Shown piece by piece: positions 33,866-46,500 of a DNA stretch of 64,000 nt. Position 1 is the stretch's first letter. Every line of letters starts with the position of its first letter. Under the pieces are notes generated by a model. It was not told the DNA's origin and searched no databases. It was given only the letters and a program-made list of their open reading frames with translations. The stretch comes from Candidula unifasciata (Eukaryota; Mollusca; Gastropoda; Stylommatophora; Geomitridae), in the NCBI GenBank assembly GCA_905116865.2, contig CAJHNH020008035.1, positions 112,501-176,500 of the forward strand, read 5' to 3'. Made by a program: the position numbers and the translations under genes.

Positions 33866-34243
33866 ATGACAGCAACAATGAGGAGCCCGCCTACTATCGG
33901 CCCAGGAACTTGGAGAAACAGATCACTGAGAGAAATACAATTGAACCAAACCGTTGTTAAAAACAGCGACCGAAATTGTGATATTGGTCGTTCGTTAGAC
34001 ATCGTTCCCCAGATAAGAGACGTGTTAGCAAGTCTCAGCAATGAGGAGATCAAAAAGTACATGCGAGAAGTCCGAGTTGTCGTGGCTAAGCTGAGGGAAA
34101 GCTTGCTAGAAACAAATGAAGAGATTAAGTCTTTAATCAGAGCCAAGGAAGCGCTAGAGAGGACGCTTGAACACACACGCAAGGATATTCAGCTTAACAA
34201 GGATTCTAAGTTTGTCCGAGTAACCAGACCTCCAGTAGAGAAG
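33866..34243 (+). CDS. TEKTL1: Tektin-like gene, exon 1
   Basis: The exon encodes 126 codons starting [20 protein letters not shown] and ending in RPPVEK. It has strong helical coiled-coil content, for example the [20 protein letters not shown] stretch. The donor AAG|GTAAGG at 34244 is close to consensus, and the exon ends in phase 0. The first ATG at 33866 is chosen; a second in-frame ATG lies four codons later. Confidence 0.85.
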
Positions 34244-34389
34244 GTAAGGCTTGAGGCCGTGGAATCAGTCATGAGTACACTCATAATATATGCACTGTTG
34301 TAGTTGTCTGAACATTTACAGATGCCTGTTTTTTGAATGACCCTAAGAATACACCTTATGTCATTCACACACACACACACATATACATG

Positions 34390-34481
<92 letters not shown>

Positions 34482-34495
34482 CATACATACATACA

Positions 34496-34577
<82 letters not shown>

Positions 34578-37500
34578 ATATATAGTATTATATAGATAAT
34601 AATGCATACACATATATATAAAATATTATATTGTCATGATCAAGTATCTTGCCACAGGGCGTGGGCAATCATGCCTCTTCACAATCTGTGATCCGCAACT
34701 ACATGTATCAGTTCATGTGTTAACCACCTCCATGCCATAACAAAAGGCTGTCAAGAATCTCCACATACTGTCTTCCTCTTTCGCTCTTTCCACATATCTT
34801 TCTAGGGGCCACAACACATTCCAGTTTCTTTCTTCTCATAATGTGACCGAAAAATGATGACTGTCTTTTTCTGATATTTGTGGTAAGCTGTTTTTGAGCA
34901 CTCACTTTTTTCAAAACATATTGGTTACTCTTCTTAGCTGTCTAAGGGATTCTAAGGAATCTTCTGTAAAGCCACATCTCAGCGGCCTCAAGATATTGTT
35001 CGGCTTCTTTATTAATTGTCCAGGATTCACACCCGTATGTTTTAACTGGCTCTAAATAGCTTGCGAGAATTTTTTCCTGACCTTAAATAACATGGATTTT
35101 TAGCATAAAATGTGCTTCATTTTATAAAAGGCAGTTCTGGCCTGTCCTATTCTGTTCTTTACCTCTGTGATTCATCTTCCATCGGATGTCATCCATGTGC
35201 CAAGATACATAATTTCTGAACTTGTCCTAAAATAACACCTTTGACCTTTATTTTACATTTTAGCAATATTTTTTCTTGGAAATCTCCATAACTTTTGTCT
35301 TCCCATTATTTAAACTGAGGCCCATTTTATCACTTTCTTCCACCAATGTGTCTATCAATTTCTGTATTTCTTTCTGACTTGTCGCTGTCAAGGTAAAGTT
35401 CCCTTTTCCATGCCTTTAGGTGACTTGGGAATATAGGTCTAGACCAGTGTTTCCCAAACTTTTGTTAGTCGCGGCACCTTTTTCAATTAAAGTTTTTCCA
35501 CCGCGCCCTAACCTAAGTAAAAGTATGACTATTTGTATGTAAGAGATAAAAAAAAAACTTGTCTTTCTTTGAATATTTCATGGCTTCCCTATGAAAAGGT
35601 CGTGGCTCCCCGGGGTGCAGCAGCGCACAGTTTGGGAATCACTGGTCTGGACCTATATTTTTTTAGATCAATCAGCACTTGGTGGGTGATATGGTCAGCA
35701 TCACGTCTGTGGCTATTAAGACATTGTCATTATTATATTATAAATAGCCTATTTATTTTATATTATATATATTATCATATATTATCACACACACACAACA
35801 CAGTAATATATACTGTCATACATATAATACATGTACACATATTCTATATATCATATTATAAATATACTATATTTTATATACTATTGTGTACCTCACACAC
35901 GTATATTCTTTGTATCCACGTAGAGTAATGCTGGCCAGTGTGTCATCACAACCTTTTGTCTTGCATGCTGCCAATGGTCATAAAACACATCCTAAACAAA
36001 AACATATGTCATTATGGTCGTTTGAATGTTACCACACAATTCTAGTTTTACACTACAATATTTTATCCAATTCTTGGTATTTTTAACCACGCAATTCTAG
36101 TTTTACACTATAATATTTTATCCAGTTCTTGGTATTTTTAACCACGCAATTCTAGTTTTACACTATAATATTTTATCTATATTTTATAGTCAGTAGTGAG
36201 TAAAGGACCCTTTTCCATGCCTTCAGGTGCATTGGGCCTATATGGCAAGACCTACATTTTTTACACCAGTCGGCACTTAGTAGATTATGTGGTCAGCATC
36301 ACGCCAGCTGCCTTTACTCCCAGGACTCCACCCAGTACCCACACAAGGCTGGCTCGATCTGGGAACCAAGGTCATTTTTGAAAAATGTCTAGTACCACCT
36401 CGACCTGAACTCACAATATTCCGATTTGCAGACCAGCGTCTAGCTGCTATACCACCGTGGCTCCTGTAGCTGCTATACCACTGTGGCTCCTGTAGCTGCT
36501 ATACCACTGTGGTTCCTGTAGCTGCTATACCACTGTGGCTCCTGTAGCTGCTATACCACTGTGGCTCCTGTAGCTGCTATACCACTGTGGCTCCTGTAGC
36601 TGTTATACCACTGTGGCTCCTGTAGCTGCTATACCACTGTGGCTCCTGTAGCTGTTATACCACTGTGGCTCCTGTAGCTGCTATACCACTGTGGCTGCTG
36701 TAGCTGCTATACCACTGTGGCTGCTGTAGCTGCTATACCACTGTGGCTCCTGTAGCTGCTATACCACTGTGGCTCCTGTAGCTGTTATACCACTGTGGCT
36801 CCTGTAGCTGTTATACCACTGTAGCTCCTGTAGCTGCTATACCACTGTGGCTCCTGTAGCTGCTATACCACTGTGGCTCCTGTAGCTGCTATACCACTGT
36901 AGCTCCTGTAGCTGCTATACCACTGTGGCTCCTGTAGCTGCCAATTGCTGCCTTTATCAAACCACTTTTGTGGTGTAGGCAGGTGGGGGTTTGAGACTGA
37001 GGATTTAAGGCCACGTGGCTAGTAGTGCTGTCGCCACGGACTGTGCAGGTGATATTCTTTTTACCCGACAGAAAAAAAAAATTCTCAGCCTTACCACATG
37101 AGAGCTACAGCAGTAGCTAACACAAAAATATTCTGTTCATATATTTATAATTTTGGAATTTAGAGCTTTTCAAACTTTGTGCTAGAGGTTCCGGGTTCTA
37201 TCCCCGGTAAGGGCTGGTATTTTTTCACGCGGACTTGGACTTCTAGTATTTCCCCTGGTTTCTGGGTAGTGAGATTGGATACCCGCGTCCCATGGCAGTT
37301 GGAAATCGAAAAGAGTAGCCTGCCCGGGCAAAATTTGAGTTAAAAAATCTACTCCAAAAATTTCAGGATCCTCACCGGTGCTACAGAGCCTGTGCACTGT
37401 GCTGAGCTTCTTCGGACTCAGACTTGAGTTGGAAGAAAGAATGGAGCACTTATGGGTTACTACCCATGTGCCATGATATTGTTGATCCGTTGTTTAAACT

Positions 37501-40500
37501 TCAACTTCTTTCCAAACTACATTGCCACACATTATGTACGTTGGTTGCAGTGTGAATGTGTGTCATGCAAATATAAAGCGTCAAAGGAAATAATCAGCGC
37601 CCAACACTTCATTATTGTTATTATTCAATATTTTTTTAATTGTTGTTGCTCATAAATTATAACAGTGAAATTAATCTTGGAAATATTATACATTTTAAAT
37701 ATAGATGAAAGGTTTAGATGAAACAATTGAAATACTTTGCAACATTGAAAGACATATTACGCTTTTACAATCCTGGAGGGAAAGTTCAAAGGCAAGAGAG
37801 CAAGAGTTAGACATCATTACAAGTGGGTTGGGGAAGCAACATCAAGAGATGGACAAACAGCAGTCTTTGAGTGTGCACAACCAAAACACATGACAGAATG
37901 TGCTGAAGATCCATTGCCGCCAACCATCAGTGTGGAGATGGCACTAACTAATTGATGATCAAGACCCTAAATGCACCTTTCTTTTTAGGACTTATGCCAG
38001 AATAGATGCATAGCAAAGTTGATCAAGGGAGAAGGAGGAGGAGGAGGATGTTTGAGGCTGTGTAGATTTTAAAATTTTGATTGATATATTCATATTGTGG
38101 TATTCATTTATAAGTATATTCTGTACAAAGCAGTGTAACGTATCTGCTCCATTGTTGATATGCATATCTTAACGCAGTCACCCTGAGAAGGCTAAATCTA
38201 GTTACTCAGGTTGTGACACAGCCCCATAATGACCTATATGTGGCCATTTTTGCAATGTGGCCTGTTCACAAAAAGCATAGTTAAATGCCATTGTCAGTGA
38301 ATGTAGTAACTAAAAAAGCAATTGGCAAGGGGGTGGGGGGAGGGGGTGGGAGTAGAATTTGAAAAATCAGCAATGTTGATGTGAAATTTTCCCATGAGCC
38401 CCAGTGATAGAGGTCATAACATAAGTCACGGATAAATATTGTTTTGTAGGACCTGAGGAATTAGTTCCATTTAATGCTTTGCTATGTTCATGTTTATTGG
38501 TTACTCCTTTTCAGTGAATTTCTTAGGGTTCATGACTGATCTTTATTTAGGATTCGCAGGGAAAAATTGTTAATACTTTTTTTGGTTTTTTTAATGTACT
38601 GGATAAGGATTTTTTTTTTTTTTACAACTGAAAAGTATAATAATTGAGTTATGCAGAAAGAAGTTAAGTAATAAATGCAGAGTAAAGGACCTTTTCCTTA
38701 CCATGAAGCCTACAGGATACATTTACTAACCCCATATTTTAGGGACCAATTGGTACTAGATAGTTGATGTAGTAAGTCTTTTACCACAAGTTTGTTGTAT
38801 CTTGTAGCTAGCTGACAGTTTACTCTAAAGGGGGGGGGGGCAAAAAGAGACCCACTGCTTCTCTATCAAGCCTGTGATAAGAGGGGACTAATTAGGGGTG
38901 TTTCCTTCAAAGTCAGAGTGCATCTGCCTTAGAAGTCCTAAGAAGTGAGAAACTAATAGTCTGCATATAGATAAACATGTTCTGTAAAATGGATATGCAT
39001 GCAAAACTTACATTCTGGATCAAGTACAAAGTCTAGGAGTAAGTAAAGTAAGTAGAGGATCTTTTTCCATGCCTTTCAGGCAGATATATATATATATAAA
39101 TATATAGGGCTAGACCTATATTTTATAGACCAAACGGCACTTTGTGGGTGATATAGTCAGCGTCATGTCAGCCGCCTTTACTTCCCAGAAATGTATTTGG
39201 TACCAACTCAGGCTAGGTCGACCTGAGAGCCAAGGTCATTTTTGAAAAAAGTACTTAAAGTTAGAAGTAAAGAAGATGTGGTTTTATAAACGAATGATGA
39301 AAACACCCTGGACAGGTTAACAAAAAATTTATTTAAAAAAGTAATGAAGATGTTTTGAAAGAAACTGACTAACGAAGAGAACTGACTGCCCACATAAAAA
39401 AAAGATAATCTACATTCTTTAGTCGTGTCGTAAGAAGGAGAACACTGGAGTACATCATGACGGTGGAAAAGTTAAAAGGGAGTGGGGCAGAGGGAGACTC
39501 CTAAACACTGCATAGGCACAAATATAACCAGTGCCAATCACTAGACCAAGTCGTGACTGTCCAGAGGCATAAGGGCAAAAAGGCCTGTATATGGATTTCA
39601 CAGCGATGTGTAACGGATGGTACCGCATACATATTGGTGAAAAATCAGACAAAAGACCTGAAATTTAAAAAAAAAACCATTCTGGGTGGAAACTTTGAAG
39701 ACAGGCAGGCAAGCTGCAGATAGTAGTACGATACAACAAATTTGAGTCAGTCAGAGTGTACTGTAAGGCTAGAAGAGTTGGTCATACAATATAGAACAAA
39801 CTTCAGTTAGTCAGTGTGTACTTTCAGGCTAAAAGATTCATACAAGAAACAACAAACTTCAATCAGTCAGAGTGTACTGTCAGGCTAAGAGATTCATAAA
39901 AGATAAAGAAACTTAAGTTACTCCGAGTGTACTGTCAGGCTAAGAGAGTCATTCAAGATACAACAAACTTCAGTCAGTCAGAGTCATACAAGATGCAACA
40001 AACTTCCGTCAGTGAGTGTGTACTGTCAGGCTAGGAAAGTTAGTCATACAAGATAGAACAAACTTCAGTCAGTCTAAGTGTACTGTCAGGCAAAGAGATT
40101 CATACATGATACAACAAACTACAATCAGTCAGAGTGTACTGTCAGGCTAAGAGAGTTAGTCATACAAGATACAACAAACTTCAAACAGTCAGAGTATACT
40201 GTCAGGCTAAGAGATTCTTTCGTACAAGATACAACAAACTTTATAGTCAGTCAGTGTACTGTCAGGCTAAGAGAGTTAGTCATACAAGATACAACAAACT
40301 TCAGTCAGAATGTACTGCCAGGCTAAGAGAGTCAATCAAATGATCATTCTCAATACATCATGTTCGTCTGTCTGCCAGAAGTATTTATTGCTTTATGCTC
40401 TTTTATTCCTAAAAATGGCATCATGTGTGACTAGATTTACTCATATTGACCAGTTAACGTATTACTGTGCTTGTGTTTAGTCAGGACATGCTAAAACTCT

Positions 40501-43500
40501 CAGCAACACAATTATCTCCCACAAGCGATATGTATTTGAGCCCTGGGGATGTAGGGTACCCATTCTTTTGTTGATTCCGCAATTGACTCACTGAGGCATC
40601 AGCAAGGACCTTCTGGGATGGAATGAGTTAAGTGTAACCCCCTTGGAAATGAAGGAGTTAAATTAACAACTTCTTGGGGGTGAAAGAGTTAAGAGACAGT
40701 GTGTTGGAGATTCAGTGCAGCCAGTCTTTATTGTGTAGATGGCAACTGATTGACTGATTCAGTATGCTGTTTGTTAGGCTAGAATTAGTGCTTGGATTAA
40801 ATACATTTATTGTACTTCCTAAAGGTCCCTTTCCCACACCTTCAGGCTTATGGGGAATATATGGCTAGACTTATATTTTTATAGACCATTCGGCATTTGG
40901 TGGGTGATGTGGTCAGCTTCATGCTGGCCATCTTTACTTCCCAGGACTTGCACCTGTTACCCAATCAAGGCTGGGTTGATCTAGGAGTCAAGATCATTTT
41001 TGAAGAAAAAAAAAAGTCTAGCTCCACCAGGACGTGAACCCACGATCTTCCCATCTGCAAGCAGGCATCTAGCCGCCAACGCAAGGTTTTTATTGTACTT
41101 AAATTAAATAAATAAATAGATACTTTTCTCCGCAGTATCTTGAGTGCATCAGAAAGAGAACATTTACTTCTTTGCAAGAACGATCTCGTGTTCTTGACCT
41201 CCTTTGTCACTCTTTGTCATCGGTGTTGCGGCCAGAGAAGGACACACTTGTGGTTAAGCCAAATCGTTGTCAGATTGAAGGAAGAACATCAATGGTTGAT
41301 CCCGGACGGTAAGAATCAAGTTTTGTGTGTGTGTTTTTTGGTTAAATAAAAAAAAAATTTTGTTTATTTATTTAGAGAGTACTGCAATATTTACACATTT
41401 TGATCTAACAAATTCAATTTCAACAAACCCTTAATTAGTCGTCTTTTACAATACGCTTCTTGAATGACAGTGGGTGTGTGTTTTTCCACCAAAATGAAGA
41501 CAAAAAAATCAGATGGGGACTGCATAAGTTGGAATTCTTATGTTCTTTGTTGCGTGTTTAATGCATTTGTTTCTTACGCCTGCCTTTTTTTTTTTCTGCC
41601 CTAGATTTTGCCTATCAGTAATTTCAACAGATGCTTCTCTGATGTGTCTCTGCCGTTAAATAGCTCAAGGGTTTCTGAGTTCCCCCAATCACAAAGTCTA
41701 TGCCAGTGGTTAGTTACTGGTAGTCTCTTCTTTTGAACAGATCAAGGGATAGTCACCGCACTAAGAGAAGCATAAACCCACTGGATTTTATGTAGACTAA
41801 AGCAGTCAAAGGTTTCTTCTTCTTTCTTTCTTATTTTATCCTCACAATGTTACCGATTTGTAGCCTAGTGTTGTGGTTTTCTGTATTTATTTGTATCTTT
41901 CCAGTGGCTTGAGTGGTGGTTTTATTCATCTCTTTTTTTTTCAGGACTCAGCAACAGCATCTATCCATATCTTCCTTGTTCCTCTCACTTCCCACCCTGA
42001 GGTTCTTCTGTAAATGGTCTCAGTTACAGTTTGGTATGACTGCATTCTTGTTAGAACGCTAAACCACTTCATTCTCTGTCTCTCAGAGTAACTGAGGCAT
42101 GATCTTGTTCAAGCTTTCTCTCTAATGCCAGAAGGCCTAGGCCCGGGAAAGTAAACTGCTTATTGACATTGAATGTTCTCAAACACAGGCCCAATGAAAC
42201 AGTGTAACATAACTGAGGAATGATAGACCACTATGTCATGTATTAACTATCCCTGTGTGGGTTTCAGGTTCCAGTTTTGGGGGGAAAAGAACAGACTTAC
42301 AACCCCCTAACAAGCATCTAATAAAAGGCGACTAATTTGGGGTGTTTCCTCCAAAGTTGGAGTGCATTTTCCTGAGAAATGAGGAACTAACAGTCTGCAT
42401 ACAATTAGGCTAGTTCTGTAAAATGTATATGCATGCACAACTCAAGTTCTGGAACAAGACTAAAGTCCAGATGTGGATGAACAACCAGAAATTTCCATGG
42501 CTTACAGCAAGTGAAGAAGAAAATGATGTACTGACCAAGTCTTACAAATGGTATATTTCCAGATTAGGAATTGAAAGAACTGACCCACTTGGCCCGTACA
42601 CGTTTGAGGTTGATTCACTGCTGAGTGATGCTACTGAAGCTCGCAAAGATTCTGCCCATCTACGCCGGGATGCTCGATGCAGTATTGATCGTATTGACAA
42701 GCTCAAGCAAGCAGCACAGAAGTCGGTTAATGAGGGACTTGTGCAGAAGGTGGCAGAGACCGTAACCCTTAAGGTGGGAACCAATGAATTATTGTGCTCA
42801 AAGGCTGCAACATTAACTCTTCAACTACCTTACATGTTTAATCATTAGCATCATAACAGGAGTCCAAATAGGGCAGTAATTAGCATGCTAGGCTATTGGT
42901 TAATCTTTTACTTTTTATTCATATTGTGTATTTGCTTTGGACTTAACAATCTTTAAAGATAAAATATAATTGCAGTATCAAAAAAAAGTTATACCTACAT
43001 TCCCAAGGAAATTATCATTTCCCATTCTTGAAAACATGATTGAAATTCAGAGAGAATTTCTGGCTGCTCAAAGAAGTGATGCTTCACACAATTTGCAAGC
43101 CTGTCAAAATGTGTTCATTCATTGTGTTCACTTGCTCATTGGTAGGAACCACTGAGTTTGTGTGCCCAATGGCTGCAACATTAACTCTTAACTGCTTAGC
43201 ACATTTAATCAACATATCATCACTGAAGGCAGAGTAGCGCTGTGGTTAGCATGCTTTCTGTGTAGCCTAATGGTCATGTGTTCATTTCCTCACTGAGTTG
43301 GCAAACAATGAATTACTGTGCTCAGTGACTGCAACCCTAACACTTTAACTGTACTGTGTTTAATTTGGTGCAGGTCTGTGGCTTGGAGAGCAGCGAAAAC
43401 ATTTCAGAATGTAATTTTCAGTGTTTACCATGGTTTAAAAAAAAAAATACCATTCTCATGGTTATCAGACACTGGTACGAGAGTGCCACCATGGAAGAGA

Positions 43501-46500
43501 TTGGGGCCTCACCATATGATATCCCTATCATAGTTAGCCATAGGATACATTACAGTGAACCTACATTGTGGAGATGGCCCAATGTTTAATCTAACGATAT
43601 TTAATCTTGGCATCATGATCATCACATAGGCCATGGTGGCACAGTGATAAGCATGCTTGGCTGTTGGCCTATCGGTCTTGTGTTTTATTCTTCTTTATCC
43701 GTAAAACCGGCCTGCGACCGGACATCGTTCTCCATTCTGCGCAAAAACGGCAGCTCATCCTGATTGAGTTGACTGTCCCGTTTGAGTCGCGTATGGAGGA
43801 GAATCATTTGTACAAGCTCGAGAAGTACAGTGATTTAGCAGCCGGTTTGAGGAGAAACGAGGCTTACACAGTACGGGTATTTGCCGTCGAGGTGGGAGCG
43901 AGAGGCCTCGTTTCCACTTCGCTCTACAATGTGGTGAAAGAACTAGGATTGCGCGGTAATGAACGGAAACGAACACTCAAAAAACTGGGAGAGGCAGCCG
44001 AAAGGGCCTCTAGCTGGCTTTGGACGCAGCGCAACAACGTAGGGGACGGGCCTCGGTGAGCTGGTCCGGGTGTCTAGCGGAAAAGAGTTTCTCATCCCTT
44101 TGAAAGTCCATCGTGTCCGAATTGTCTGCCAGTGTTCCTCTGCCAACTGCTAATAAAAGTCCAACATGTGTCCGGTAAACCAAAGTAAGCTTGTCGCTCG
44201 GTCGTCCAGGCATGCTGACTGCTCTAATTAGGCTGCCGTGGCGGCTTCTTATCTCACAGTACCTCCTTCGAAACCACCAAGTCGTCTTGTCTCTGGCCGA
44301 AAGTCTAACACCATCCGGATTCCGTGCAGCAGGGAACCAGCCCTGAGCTTCATGAAAGCCCTGAGCTTCATGAACTCAGAAGGGCCCACCTCCGAATGCA
44401 TCTAGGAATCGTGGGCCGAAACGCGTGTCGACGAGGATAATTTCTACCGATGACTGGTAGATCCCTGCTGTACTTGCTCCCTGTGAGTTTATTCCTATTC
44501 TTTAGGTTGGGAACCAGTGAATTATTGCACTTAAAGGCTGCAACATTAACTTTAAACTGTTTTACATTGAATCATTAGGACTCATCACCACTCAGCAAGT
44601 CCTGTATAGAACGTCGCTGTCGTGACGGCACACCTGAAAGTCTCTCTTTCTCTAACCAATTCTTCAGCCTTGTGTGCTTTCATAGCCTCTGCCTCTTCAG
44701 TGTCTCATATACCGCTCTGCAGATTTCTGCCTCTGCCTCTTCAGTGTCTCATATACCGCTCTGCAGATTTCTGCCTCTGCCTCTTCAGTGACTCATATAC
44801 CGCTCTGCAAATTTCTGCCTCTGCCTCATGTTTTGGAACTGTACCCTTCACCGCAGTCCTCTCCAGGACACCATGACCTTTAACATGGCCACAATAGCTC
44901 CCTTTTCGGGACAGGATGCTGTTTATGAGCCAGTTCTCCTCGATGCTCAGATCAAGTAGGATGTTGATGCTTTTTTTTTCTTGGTCCATGATGTTCTAAG
45001 ACTTTTTCTGTAGCTCCAAATTTTTCCCCCTCGGTGACTGAATAAGAGCCTGTGACTCATATCCATAAATTGCCAGGGGAAAGATATATGATCTCAAAAT
45101 GTTTACTTTAACTCAGTTATTAGGACAAAGTTTTTTTTTGCAAGAAAAAAAAAAGGTGCTAGTACTTAGTACAAAGTGTCTATTATAATATCTCTGGGGG
45201 AAAAAAATGCCTAAAACAGATGCTGATATTGTTTACCATTGTGTACCACTGGGAAAAAACCCACCCAGATTAGCACCATCATCATCATCGTGTCACCTGC
45301 AGTAGTGCAGCGCTTAGCATGCTTAGTTGCCAGCCTGTTGTATATGTATTCAAATCTTCATCGGGGGTGATTGGGGGGGGGGGGGGGGGGGGGGGGGGTT
45401 AAGATTTCCAGCCTAAAATGGAAACCAGAAAATTCTCTGAGATATAAAGGTAGCCATTGTGATATTGACAAAAATCATCCATTGAATGCCAACTGGTATT
45501 TACAAACATCAGGTAGTGCCATATTTCTAATACACCTCAGGATTCTTCTTCATCTTATTGTTGATGCCATGTGGCGCTCGTAGTCACGACTGTTGATGCC
45601 ATGTGGCGCTCCTAGTCACGACTGTTGATGCCATGTGGCGCTCGTAGTCACGACTGTTGATGCCATGTGGCGCTCGTAGTCACGACTGTTGATGCCATGT
45701 GGCGCTCCTAGTCACGACTGTTGATGCCATGTGGCGCTCCTAGTCACGACTGTTGATGCCATGTGGCGCTCCTAGTCACGACTGTTGATGCCATGTGGCG
45801 CTCGTAGTCACGACTGTTGATGCCATGTGGCGCTCCTAGTCACGACTGTTGATGCCATGTGGCGCTCCTAGTCACGACTGTTGATGCCATGTGGCGCTCC
45901 TAGTCACGACTGTTGATGCCATGTGGCGCTCCTAGTCACGACTGTTGATGCCATGTGGCGCTCCTAGTCACGACTGTTGATGCCATGTGGCGCTCGTAGT
46001 CACGACTGTTGATGCCATGTGGCGCTCCTAGTCACGACTGTTGATGCCATGTGGCGCTCCTAGTCACGACTGTTGATGCCATGTGGCGCTCCTAGTCACG
46101 ACTGTTGATGCCATGTGGCGCTCGTAGTCACGACTGTTGATGCCATGTGGCGCTCCTAGTCACGACTGTTGATGCCATGTGGCGCTCCTAGTCACGACTG
46201 TTGATGCCATGTGGCGCTCCTAGTCACGACTGTTGATGCCATGTGGCGCTCCTAGTCACGACTGTTGATGCCATGTGGCGCTCGTAGTCACGACTGTTGA
46301 TGCCATGTGGCGCTCCTAGTCACGACTGTTGATGCCATGTGGCGCTCCTAGTCACGACTGTTGATGCCATGTGGCGCTCGTAGTCACGACTGTTGATGCC
46401 ATGTGGCGCTCCTAGTCACGACTGTTGATGCCATGTGGCGCTCCTAGTCACGACTGTTGATGCCATGTGGCGCTCCTAGTCACAACTGTTGATGCCATGT

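Noticed and set aside
34189..34613. Tyr-Ile repeat frames
   Set aside because: They are translations of the AT/TACA microsatellite in intron 1.
41140..41349. Alternative frame through exon 3
   Set aside because: It is open, but joining it to exon 4 breaks the frame, and its text lacks coiled-coil character.
42423..42562. Coding extension of exon 4 upstream to an ATG at 42423
   Set aside because: This part is a SINE1 3' end. The AG at 42561-42562 gives the correct phase with exon 3.
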